Source of the DNA: an uncultured Bacteroidota bacterium
Lineage (GTDB): Bacteria > Bacteroidota > Bacteroidia > JABEUT01
DNA length: 64,000 nucleotides
Assembly: GCA_903863935.1 (NCBI GenBank)
Contig: CAIPDV010000104.1
Coordinates: 1 to 64,000 of the forward strand
Direction of reading: 5' to 3'
In this document: piece after piece, positions 31,101 through 40,081 of the stretch
Layout: each line of letters opens with the position of its first letter
Position numbering within the stretch: position 1 is the stretch's first letter
The notes under the pieces: model-generated
The model's database searches: none
Told to the model about the DNA's origin: nothing
Seen by the model: only the letters and a program-made list of their open reading frames with translations
Position numbers and translations under genes: made by a program

Positions 31101-31368
31101 TTTCGGTTGCATTGGAAGTTTTTTTAACGGTAACTTTAGTAAAGGAATAGACCAAACCTTTATTGGTGAAGTAAACCTTGGATGTACCTTCATCAACAGC
31201 ATACAAAATACTCCCCGATTGGCCTGCGGGTAAATTAAACTGCCCCTTATTTTCAATGAATGCTTTTTGCCCGCTGAAAGCAAATGTTGGGGCAACTTGA
31301 GCCCGACCAAAAGAAAAACTAAAAAGGAAAAGGGAAATACAAATTGGTAATTTTTTAAATAAAATCAT
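28141..31368 (-). CDS. Large secreted protein with SprB-type repeats and T9SS type A C-terminal sorting domain
   Basis: Repeats '[36 protein letters not shown]'; C-terminal '[15 protein letters not shown]...NGIYLYKAI...VGKLIIQK'; beta-propeller-like N-terminal half. Confidence 0.88.
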   Translation of the reverse strand: [1075 protein letters not shown]

Positions 31369-31411
31369 GAAAATTTTAATTAAAGGAGGTTGGTAATTTT
31401 GGTATGAAAGA

Positions 31412-31419
31412 CAAAAATA
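31412..31419 (-). promoter_or_regulatory. -7 element TATTTTTG for the 28141-31368 gene
   Basis: CAAAAATA on plus. Confidence 0.4.
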
Positions 31420-31556
31420 AAAAAAAATTGGTACCAGAGGCTTAATTAATGGTACACCTCGCTTAATTACCCCTAAAGTAAAATAGTATCCAGCTTATAT
31501 AAATGCTTTTATATTTGTATTTTATCTGAAATTTATCCACCTGAATTCTAAATCAA

Positions 31557-33593
31557 ATGAAGCCATATTTAATACATACTGTAATATTATTAAGTTTTAC
31601 CACTACAGGTAACAGCCAGTCAAACTACCTTGATTACCCTAAATCAGATTCTGTTTACACCCGGTTTTTTCATGCCTATTCAGTGGATGAAAATTCAGAT
31701 AAAGCTTTATTGCAATTTCAAAAAAAACCGGATGGTTGGCACGTTGTGGAATTTAAAAACAGTTACGATTCAATTGTAAAAGATGAACTATTCTGGTCAG
31801 CAAAAACTGAAAAATTCGTCGCTGTTAATTTTGAAAAACGAGATGATCTTAGCCTTGCAGACCGTGATATTGCCTATTATAAGCACGATTACAAAAACAC
31901 CTTTTTCAGCTATTTCCCCTATTATAATTATATTGGATTCGACAGGGATGTTGTGAAAGATTATGGTGACAGGAAAAACTTACCCGATTCAATTCTTTAC
32001 GCTGTAGGGAGGTCTTATTCCTACATAGCAGATAATTTGCTGAATAATAATTCCGGCCTTTCTGATAAAAAATACCGGTTTAAATTAGGAGAGGGCCCGG
32101 ATGTTCTTTCGCCGGACCAGTTAGCTACCTATTGCAAATACCACGACCTTGCCATAAAAACTTTTGAAGAGTTAAAAAAGCTAAACCCGAACTATGAAAC
32201 TATGGTTGGGAATATAGGGCTTAAACTGGCCGATGAATACATGGTAGGGTACCTTGATTTAATGATATATCAGAATGAAAAGGAGGCGGACAAAGAGCTT
32301 ATTCAGGGCTCAAATGCTACAAATGGCATATATGATTATTTTATGTTTTCAATTGCTAAAAACTATTTATCATCATGCGATTCCAATGCTATTCTCATTA
32401 CCTATGGTGATAATGACACATATCCGTTGCTGTATTTGCAGGCAAAATACAAATACCGTAGTGACGTTTTGATTGTAAACAATGAACTAATAGGGCTTTC
32501 AAGGTATATAAACCGGATGACCCGGCCTTTTATTGGTGCCAGGCCACTACCACTTACAATGAGCCCTGAACAGTATACCGATGGAGTTCGCGACTATTTA
32601 CTTTACTACCAGGGAAACGATTCCTATTTTAACCAAAGTGAGCCTTCTGATTTAAAGAAAGTAATGGACTTTATGTTAAGCAATAATGAATCAAATAAGA
32701 TTGCTCTTGAAGACGGCTCATTTATAAATTATCTCCCAGTACACAACTTATTTTTTCCCGTCAATAGAGACAATGTCAGAAAAAGTAAAATGCAGCTAAA
32801 TGTTGGTGATCCTGAAAAAATTGAAAGCGATACCATTGCATGGAGGATGAACAATAGTTATCTTTTAAAAAGTAATTTGATTTTATTAAATACGCTATTG
32901 GCCAATAACTGGAAAAGACCCATTTGTTTTACACAGGGTGAAGAAGACCAATACCTGGGACTAGACAAGTTTTTTAAGTTACAGGGATTGGTTTATGAGT
33001 TAACCCCCATATATAATTCAGAGTCAAATTCAACTCAAAACCCGATGATCTGCACAAATGAAATGTACGACCTTGTAATGCATACGTATTTATGGGGCGG
33101 TATTAGCTCTATAAAGCAAATGGGAGAACAAAATATAGCAATGGCCTCAAATTTGAGGACTAATGTTACGCGACTGGCTATAAAATTACTCGATGAAAAT
33201 AAAAAGGATTCAGCTTTAAAAGTTTTGAATTTGTGCCGTGATTCCATTCCTGAAAATAAATGCCCATATGATGCATATTCAGTTTTCATAATTGAAAGCT
33301 ATTATCGGGCAGGAGCAATAGAAACAGCTAACTCTATTTCAAAAAAACTGTTTGAATCGAGTGAAATGAAAATGAAATCATTTCCTAAGAATATAAACTC
33401 AAAACGGGAAGATGACAAATATTCGGCAGCATATTCAAACTATTATGAAAATGCTATGATCCTGAATCGCTTATTGAGTTTTTCACAAACCTATAACCAA
33501 GCCAATTTGAAAAATGACTTTTTAAAAAGAATTACGGCCTTGCATAACAATGGCTATCTGGATGATGCGAGCTTTAATGAACTACCGAAATAA
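31557..33593 (+). CDS. Secreted hypothetical protein with segment resembling the soluble C-terminal region of DUF2723 proteins
   Basis: 'NAILITYGDNDTYPLLYLQAKYKYRSDVLIVNNELIGLSRYINRM' resembles the 'GDNDTFPLWY.Q...RTDV.VVN' region of DUF2723 proteins; TATATTTG at 31510-31517. Confidence 0.55.
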   Translation: MKPYLIHTVILLSFTTTGNSQSNYLDYPKSDSVYTRFFHAYSVDENSDKALLQFQKKPDGWHVVEFKNSYDSIVKDELFWSAKTEKFVAVNFEKRDDLSLADRDIAYYKHDYKNTFFSYFPYYNYIGFDRDVVKDYGDRKNLPDSILYAVGRSYSYIADNLLNNNSGLSDKKYRFKLGEGPDVLSPDQLATYCKYHDLAIKTFEELKKLNPNYETMVGNIGLKLADEYMVGYLDLMIYQNEKEADKELIQGSNATNGIYDYFMFSIAKNYLSSCDSNAILITYGDNDTYPLLYLQAKYKYRSDVLIVNNELIGLSRYINRMTRPFIGARPLPLTMSPEQYTDGVRDYLLYYQGNDSYFNQSEPSDLKKVMDFMLSNNESNKIALEDGSFINYLPVHNLFFPVNRDNVRKSKMQLNVGDPEKIESDTIAWRMNNSYLLKSNLILLNTLLANNWKRPICFTQGEEDQYLGLDKFFKLQGLVYELTPIYNSESNSTQNPMICTNEMYDLVMHTYLWGGISSIKQMGEQNIAMASNLRTNVTRLAIKLLDENKKDSALKVLNLCRDSIPENKCPYDAYSVFIIESYYRAGAIETANSISKKLFESSEMKMKSFPKNINSKREDDKYSAAYSNYYENAMILNRLLSFSQTYNQANLKNDFLKRITALHNNGYLDDASFNELPK

Positions 33594-33693
33594 CCATTCT
33601 CCATCAAGCATTTGAATAGTTCATATCAACAAACTAACAATAGCTTGTTAGTTGAATTGCAGGCAATTTTTCCGGTGCATATCAGATAATTCA

Positions 33694-33701
33694 TATATTT
33701 G
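33694..33701 (+). promoter_or_regulatory. -7 element TATATTTG upstream of the DUF4249-like gene
   Basis: Matches TAnnTTTG about 100 nt upstream of the start codon. Confidence 0.5.
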
Positions 33702-33802
33702 CAGAATATGCTTGTAAGAAAGCTGATAGCCAGTTTCAAACCAACTAAAGCTTGAACCTTTCCCAAGGCAAATACTAATTTAAAACACACTTAATAGAGT
33801 TA

Positions 33803-34822
33803 ATGAAATTTCTTAAAGTTATTGCCGCTCTTGCTTTGTCAGTTCTTGTTTACAGTTCCTGTAACAACGATTTGAAAATACTTGCTCCTTACAAAGATAT
33901 TACTGTAGTTTACGGGCTTCTGGATCAAAATGACCCTGTTCACTATTTCCGTATAAATAAAGGATTTTTGGGCAACGGTAATGCCTATACAATGGCTATG
34001 CAATACGATTCAATTTACTACCCCGTTGGTAATATTCATGCATATCTTCAGGACTCAAGCACCATTACAAACACTATTGTTGATACTTTTAATCTTGACA
34101 CAATTACAACTATTCCGCTTAACCCCGGGACCTTTTCATACCCTAAACAATTGTTGTACTATACAACAGCAAAGAACAAAGCCTTAAATCCGAATGATTA
34201 TTACAATTTGGTGGTAGTTAATACAAAAACAGGTAAAAGAATAACCGGCTCCACAAATATCCTTCCTGATTTAAGTTTTGCTTATCCAACAGCAAATTTT
34301 GCCAGTATTTCAACCATCAATATTACTTTCGATAACCAACACCCTACTACCATTGCATGGAACAGCTCCGTAAACGGAAGGATATACCAAATGGATATTA
34401 AGTTCAATTTTGATGAAGTTACAACCGCTGGAGATACATCCTACTATTCACTTGACTGGCTTTTCAATCCCTTAACTTGTTCTTCCCTGGCAGGAAATGT
34501 AGCAATGCAATATCAATTCACTGCGCAGGGGTTAATGACCCTTATTGCAAATTCACTACAACCCAAACTTGGTGTGGTAAGACATTTTCAATATCTGGAT
34601 GTAATATTCACTACAGGCTCCGATGATTTGAATACTTACGTTCTATTAAGTCAACCACCTACAGGAATTAACCAGGATGTACCTTCCTTTACCGATTTAA
34701 AGAATGGGGTTGGACTCTTTACATCCCGCCACGTAGAAACTTTGAAAAAACAACTTGGTGCCACCGACCTTGACTCCCTTCAGTATGGCTCAATAACAGG
34801 CAATCTGGGCTTTCAACCATAA
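33803..34822 (+). CDS. DUF4249-like outer-membrane lipoprotein
   Basis: Lipoprotein signal 'LALSVLVYSSCNND' followed by 'KDITVVYGLLDQNDPVHYFRINKGFLG'. Confidence 0.65.
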   Translation: MKFLKVIAALALSVLVYSSCNNDLKILAPYKDITVVYGLLDQNDPVHYFRINKGFLGNGNAYTMAMQYDSIYYPVGNIHAYLQDSSTITNTIVDTFNLDTITTIPLNPGTFSYPKQLLYYTTAKNKALNPNDYYNLVVVNTKTGKRITGSTNILPDLSFAYPTANFASISTINITFDNQHPTTIAWNSSVNGRIYQMDIKFNFDEVTTAGDTSYYSLDWLFNPLTCSSLAGNVAMQYQFTAQGLMTLIANSLQPKLGVVRHFQYLDVIFTTGSDDLNTYVLLSQPPTGINQDVPSFTDLKNGVGLFTSRHVETLKKQLGATDLDSLQYGSITGNLGFQP

Positions 34823-34868
34823 CCTATTGTAATTTATTACGTAAGAATAAAAAAACAGAGCGAAATAC

Positions 34869-35741
34869 ATGGCTGATTTAAATAAGAAAGAAGTAAGTGC
34901 GTTGATCAACCTGCTGGATGATCCGGATGAAAAAATATTCAGTACCATTAAAGGCAGGATACTTGATCTTGGCGAAAAAGCCATACCTGTGCTGGAAGAT
35001 GCTTGGGAAAGCTCAGTAAATATTCTGTTGCAAACCCGGATTGAAAACATCATCCATCGCATACAATTTGGCAAAACCCTGGAAGCTATTGCCGAATGGA
35101 AATATAAAAAGAACCCTGATCTGTTAGAAGGTGCCTTATTAGTAGCCAGATATCAGTATCCTGAACTGGATGAAACAAAAGTAAATGAAGCAATACGCCA
35201 ATTACACCAGGATGTATGGCTCGAAATGAATGACCAGCTTACCGCGCTTGAAAAGGTGAGGGTTGTCAACCACATTTTTTTCGATGTTCACAGGTTTGTT
35301 GGTAACACTGAAAATTATACGGCTCCTGAAAATTCATACCTTAACAAAGTATTAGAATCGAAGAAAGGAAACCCATTATCACTTGCCATTATTTATCTTA
35401 CACTTTGCAAAAAGTTAAATCTCTCCATATATGGAGTTAATCTTCCTCAGCATTTTGTAATGGTTTATCTTGATGAACAACTTTTCTCAACAGATCAACA
35501 CGACGATAATGTTCTCTTCTATATCAACCCATTCAGCAAAGGTGCTATTTTCAGCCGCAGGGAAATTGATATTTTCCTTAATCAGCTTGCCATTGACCCT
35601 CAAAAGTCATTCTATCTTCCATGCTCCAATGTGGAAATAATTAAAAGGCTTATTCGTAACCTGATTACTTCGTATACCAATCTGGATCAACCGGACAAGG
35701 TATCGGATATGAAGGAGATTCTAAAAACGTTGAATTCGTAG
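34869..35741 (+). CDS. SirB1-like transglutaminase-family protein
   Basis: 'ENSYLNKVLESKKGNPLSLAIIYLTLCKKLNLSIYGVNLPQHFVMVY'. Confidence 0.88.
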   Translation: MADLNKKEVSALINLLDDPDEKIFSTIKGRILDLGEKAIPVLEDAWESSVNILLQTRIENIIHRIQFGKTLEAIAEWKYKKNPDLLEGALLVARYQYPELDETKVNEAIRQLHQDVWLEMNDQLTALEKVRVVNHIFFDVHRFVGNTENYTAPENSYLNKVLESKKGNPLSLAIIYLTLCKKLNLSIYGVNLPQHFVMVYLDEQLFSTDQHDDNVLFYINPFSKGAIFSRREIDIFLNQLAIDPQKSFYLPCSNVEIIKRLIRNLITSYTNLDQPDKVSDMKEILKTLNS

Positions 35742-35867
35742 ATCCTTTTCTTTTTTGTTTAAGAAAGGATTGTCAGCACAAGATTATCCTTTGCAGATAA
35801 TAATATAAACACGTAATATTCCAATTATTTTCTGGAGAGATGCTTGTTTTAAAAGGAACAATACAAT

Positions 35868-36476
35868 TTATTGATTCTCCCCGTTACCTTTCATGCTAAC
35901 GGTAATGGCTTCATTATTCGAAGTTGAATAGATAACAGTAACCCTTACAAAACCTACCTGGGCAGCACTTGTTGAGCCCATGTCGGAATTAGCAACTTGT
36001 AGCATTATTCCAAAAGCAGGGGAATTTACATCGGAAGCCGATAATTTAAGCCCCCATAAATTAGTTTCTGACCCATAAATGGCCCTGGAAGTTTCAGTGC
36101 GCCAGTAATCGTTATAGGCGAAATTATTTCCTACCGGTTGTCCATTCACAACCAGTTTAACTGTTTTATCCGTAAATCCCATGGTTCCTCCTTGCTTTTC
36201 CAGGGTTATTTTTAACCCTTTAATAGTAGCCCCTTCAGGTATGGAGAAATTAAAATTGCTTAAAATTATATTATCTGAATTTTGACCCGGTTCAAGCGAA
36301 CAAGAAGCTGTATTAGTAGTATCGGAATACATACCCTCCGGATGTTCCCAGGGAGAATCAGCTTTTTCACCTACAACAGTTTTGCCGGCAATTTTCGACA
36401 TTGATATTGTTTGCGCATCCATGTATGATACGGCAAAACTGAACATGCATAATAAAGTAATGCTTCTTAATTTCAT
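35868..36476 (-). CDS. Secreted hypothetical protein
   Basis: Signal peptide (MKLRSITLLCMFSFAVSYMDAQ); no recognised catalytic motif. Confidence 0.6.
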   Translation of the reverse strand: MKLRSITLLCMFSFAVSYMDAQTISMSKIAGKTVVGEKADSPWEHPEGMYSDTTNTASCSLEPGQNSDNIILSNFNFSIPEGATIKGLKITLEKQGGTMGFTDKTVKLVVNGQPVGNNFAYNDYWRTETSRAIYGSETNLWGLKLSASDVNSPAFGIMLQVANSDMGSTSAAQVGFVRVTVIYSTSNNEAITVSMKGNGENQ

Positions 36477-36686
36477 AGTTTTAGGGTGTTGGTTATTAAC
36501 TAAAAAATTGGAGAAAAACTAAACGTGTTCTGTATATAGTCTACGGTATTTAGTCAGTTTTGTTACTGTATTTTATCAGTTTTTGGAAATGGTAATACGA
36601 GAGAATAAAAAAATCAATATTGTGGTAATGCAAGGCCACTGATCCATTTTATTATAGTTCCCGGATTGAGGTTATGCACTTTTGCC

Positions 36687-36694
36687 TACCTTTG
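36687..36694 (+). promoter_or_regulatory. -7 element TACCTTTG for the MsbA-like ABC gene
   Basis: TAnnTTTG, 28 nt before the start codon. Confidence 0.5.
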
Positions 36695-36722
36695 CAATTA
36701 TACCCATGAATATTTGCGTTAG

Positions 36723-38498
36723 ATGAGCGAACCCGGCGGAAAAGCATTCGATTTTAAAGCATTCAGAAGAGTACTTGAATATTTGCAGCCCTACAAAAAA
36801 ATTGCATGGCTAACATTTATTTTAAGTATCCTGATGGCTGCATTTGCACCATTATCCCCAGTTCTCATACGATACATTCAGGATGCTTTTATGCAACTCG
36901 GCAAAACAGAAGGAATGCCATTCCTGCTTAAAACATGCCTTATTCTTTTCCTTGTTCTTAGTGCCAGAAGCTTCATACAATTCGTAAACACATACCTGGC
37001 AAGCCTTTTGGGGCAGCATATTATAAAGGATATGCGCATTAAACTTTACAAACATATCCTCGACATGAAGTTGCAATTCTTCGACAGGACACCAGTCGGA
37101 ACGCTTGTAACCCGTGTTACTTCTGATATTGAAACCATAGCCGAAGTTTTTTCAGATGGTTTGGTTGTCATCATCAACCAATTTCTGGTGGTAATTGTTA
37201 TTATGGTGGTAATGATTGTTATCAACTGGAAACTTGCCCTACTTAGCCTAAGTGTTTTTCCTGTTTTATTATTTGCCACCTATCTGTTCCAAAGAGCCAC
37301 CCGCAAATCATTTCAGGAAGTAAGGATACAGGTTGCACGCCTGAATGCTTTTGTACAGGAACATATAACCGGAATGAGCATAGTGCAGGTATTTAACCGC
37401 GAAAAAACAGAACTTGATAAGTTCAGGCAAATTAACAATAGCCATAAAGTCGCTAACATCCGTTCCATCTGGTATTATTCAATCTTCTTTCCGCTGGTTG
37501 ATATCTTGTCATCTATTGCCATTGCAATTATAGTTTGGTGGTGTACACGCGGAATGTTGAAGGGCACCGAAACAGCCGGAACTATTACAGAATATGTGCT
37601 TTTTATAAACTTACTTTTCGGACCAATTCGCCAGCTATCAGATAAATTCAATACCCTGCAAATGGGTGTTGTGGCCTCCGACCGGATTTTTAAACTTTTG
37701 GATACCTCCGGAAATATACAGGATAGCGGAACCCTTGCTCCGGCAAAACTAAAAGGCAAAATAAAATTTGAAGACGTCTTTTTTGCATACCAGAATGAAG
37801 ATTGGGTGCTTAAAGGAGTCAACTTTGATATTGAACCCGGAAAAACCCTTGCCATTGTTGGTGCTACAGGTGCAGGGAAATCATCAATGATAAATATACT
37901 GGGTCGCTTTTATGAATATCAGAAAGGTTCAATTTTATTGGATGATACTGAAATAAGAAGCTACACCATTGAAACATTACGCAAGAATATTGCAATAGTA
38001 CTACAGGATGTATTTTTATTTTCTGATACTATTTCCAATAATATTGCTTTATATAATAAAGACATTACCCTTGCACATATTCAGGCTGCCGCCGAGGCTA
38101 TTGGTGCAGAATCCTTTATCGAAAGCCTTCCAGGAGGATATAATTACAATGTAAGAGAACGGGGCAATATGCTTTCAGCCGGACAAAGGCAGCTTGTTTC
38201 CTTTATCAGGGCATACGTTCAGAATCCTGCTATTTTGGTGCTGGATGAGGCCACCTCATCAATTGATACGGAAACAGAAAAACTGATTCAGACGGCAATT
38301 GAAAAATTAACCGAACATAGAACTTCAATTATCATAGCACATAGACTGGCTACGATTCAAAGAGCTGATAAAATCCTTGTGCTCGACCATGGGGTTGTTG
38401 TTGAATCAGGAACACACAGAGAATTGCTTCAAAAAGACGGATTTTATCGAAAACTTTATGAAATACAGTTTCAGAAAGAAGAAAAACTAAGAGCTTAA
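36723..38498 (+). CDS. ABC transporter, fused permease and ATP-binding domains (MsbA-like)
   Basis: TM domain followed by 'GATGAGKSSMINIL', 'LSAGQRQLVSFIRA', 'ILVLDEATSSID'. Confidence 0.93.
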   Translation: MSEPGGKAFDFKAFRRVLEYLQPYKKIAWLTFILSILMAAFAPLSPVLIRYIQDAFMQLGKTEGMPFLLKTCLILFLVLSARSFIQFVNTYLASLLGQHIIKDMRIKLYKHILDMKLQFFDRTPVGTLVTRVTSDIETIAEVFSDGLVVIINQFLVVIVIMVVMIVINWKLALLSLSVFPVLLFATYLFQRATRKSFQEVRIQVARLNAFVQEHITGMSIVQVFNREKTELDKFRQINNSHKVANIRSIWYYSIFFPLVDILSSIAIAIIVWWCTRGMLKGTETAGTITEYVLFINLLFGPIRQLSDKFNTLQMGVVASDRIFKLLDTSGNIQDSGTLAPAKLKGKIKFEDVFFAYQNEDWVLKGVNFDIEPGKTLAIVGATGAGKSSMINILGRFYEYQKGSILLDDTEIRSYTIETLRKNIAIVLQDVFLFSDTISNNIALYNKDITLAHIQAAAEAIGAESFIESLPGGYNYNVRERGNMLSAGQRQLVSFIRAYVQNPAILVLDEATSSIDTETEKLIQTAIEKLTEHRTSIIIAHRLATIQRADKILVLDHGVVVESGTHRELLQKDGFYRKLYEIQFQKEEKLRA

Positions 38499-38612
38499 GC
38501 AATTTTCATAACTGTCTTTAAATCAATCCACATTCAGCATTTGCAATGTTAAGAATGTTTATTTCTTAACAAATTCTTTCTGTTTTAAACACCTATTTGT
38601 GGAAAAATATAT

Positions 38613-38620
38613 TATATTTG
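38613..38620 (+). promoter_or_regulatory. -7 element TATATTTG
   Basis: Lies inside the ORF-track N-terminal extension of the following gene. Confidence 0.55.
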
Positions 38621-38644
38621 TATTCATACCCGATAAAAAGTAAT

Positions 38645-39001
38645 ATGTCAATACATAAAAGGTGGTCTAATTACACCCGTCAAAACGCATCTTCCGAACC
38701 CGACACAAACGGAGTCTATGAAATAGGAGATATTGAAACAGGAGCTATTCTCTATATTGGAGAAGGAAATATCCGTACAGGATTACTTGCACACAGCCCG
38801 GATGGAGGAAAGAAAAAACATGTTTCTATCTTTGGAACCTCTATTGTTGGCTTATACGGTTACCGCTTTGAAATTACAACAAGCAAAGATAAAGCCAAAC
38901 AACGCCAAAAGGAATTACTGAAAGACTTTAAAACAACCTATGGCTCCCTTCCTCGTTTCAACCAGAAACAGGAAAAATCGGCGGCACCGGTATTTATTTA
39001 A
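38645..39001 (+). CDS. GIY-YIG-like small protein (ORF track start 38597; likely start 38645)
   Basis: 'NGVYEIGDIETGAILYIGEGNIRTGLLAHS' followed by 'RQKELLKDFKTTYGSLPRFNQ'. Confidence 0.6.
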   Translation: MSIHKRWSNYTRQNASSEPDTNGVYEIGDIETGAILYIGEGNIRTGLLAHSPDGGKKKHVSIFGTSIVGLYGYRFEITTSKDKAKQRQKELLKDFKTTYGSLPRFNQKQEKSAAPVFI

Positions 39002-39005
39002 TATT

Positions 39006-39491
39006 TTACTCTATCCGGATTGATTGCCCCGGCGCGGGCTTCATATACAATTCCACAAATGTACCCTGTGAGTCGAGGTTAATTTTAATATCGATGGCAC
39101 TATCCATGCCAATGCGGATATGATTCGCATGAAAATCCCAGAAATCAGTATAATTATGGGCACCCGTAAAATACCCGATGCCCTTTCTATAATGCCATTT
39201 ACCCGACATATTTAATACTTTACCATTTGCGCTGAAAGTGCTATCGCTACGCAAGTCGTACGATTGACCATTATAGGCACATTCCATCTCTTTTACCCTT
39301 GCCATAATAACATACCTTAATGAATCGGAATAATCGTTGATGTTTTGTACATAAATGCTTGCTTTTCTTACCACCCATCTATGTGAAAGTTTATCCATAT
39401 CGGTTTCCTTTTTGAAGAAATTACAGGACACAAATAAGACACCTCCTAATATTCCTGTCAAAAGCAATAATGTGTATTTCATACTGGGCAA
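39006..39491 (-). CDS. Lipoprotein, lipocalin-like hypothetical; paralogue of the adjacent gene
   Basis: Lipobox 'GGVLFVSCNFF'; shares 'LS.RWVV..A.IY...I.DY' and 'ELYMKPAPGQSIRIE' with the neighbour. Confidence 0.65.
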   Translation of the reverse strand: MPSMKYTLLLLTGILGGVLFVSCNFFKKETDMDKLSHRWVVRKASIYVQNINDYSDSLRYVIMARVKEMECAYNGQSYDLRSDSTFSANGKVLNMSGKWHYRKGIGYFTGAHNYTDFWDFHANHIRIGMDSAIDIKINLDSQGTFVELYMKPAPGQSIRIE

Positions 39492-39498
39492 TTAAAAC

Positions 39499-39966
39499 TC
39501 AATAGTCTGTCTTTACTGCCTGGCCCGGTGCAGGTTTCAGATGTAACTGAACATATGAACTATCGCTACCCAGGGTAAGCCGAACAATCAGGATACTATC
39601 ATGGCCTATTTCAACTTTTTTGCCAATAGACTTCCATTCTGCCTGCTTGCCATCTGAAGTGGTAAACATTACCTCTCCGTCTTTTTCATCCCATTTTCCT
39701 GTCAGGTTCTTTAATTTTCCCGCCGTACTAAAGGTGCCATCCTCTTTCAGGTCATATTCCTGACCTTTATAATCATTTTGCATGGAGGTAATAATTTTAG
39801 CAAGAGTATCAGTTGCCCAATCTTTAATGTTGCGAACTTCAGGCGAATAAATTTCAGCATATTGAACCACCCATTTGTTGGTGAGTTTTGCTTTGTTGCT
39901 GCGGGAGCATGAATATAAAGCAATCACAAATAGTAAGCCTAGAAGGAGTACTGATATTTTTTTCAT
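39499..39966 (-). CDS. Lipoprotein, lipocalin-like hypothetical; paralogue of the adjacent gene
   Basis: Lipobox 'LFVIALYSCSRS'; C-terminal 'QLHLKPAPGQAVKTDY'. Confidence 0.65.
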   Translation of the reverse strand: MKKISVLLLGLLFVIALYSCSRSNKAKLTNKWVVQYAEIYSPEVRNIKDWATDTLAKIITSMQNDYKGQEYDLKEDGTFSTAGKLKNLTGKWDEKDGEVMFTTSDGKQAEWKSIGKKVEIGHDSILIVRLTLGSDSSYVQLHLKPAPGQAVKTDY

Positions 39967-40053
39967 TAAAAGATTTCTTTGTTAGGCAAAAGTATTATTA
40001 AATAGAAATTGGTGCTGGTTATTGACTTAACAATTTCATACTCTTTGATTTAT

Positions 40054-40061
40054 TATCTTTG
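40054..40061 (+). promoter_or_regulatory. -7 element TATCTTTG
   Basis: TAnnTTTG, 20 nt before a TTG start. Confidence 0.45.
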
Positions 40062-40081
40062 AAACAAATTAAGCATACAAG

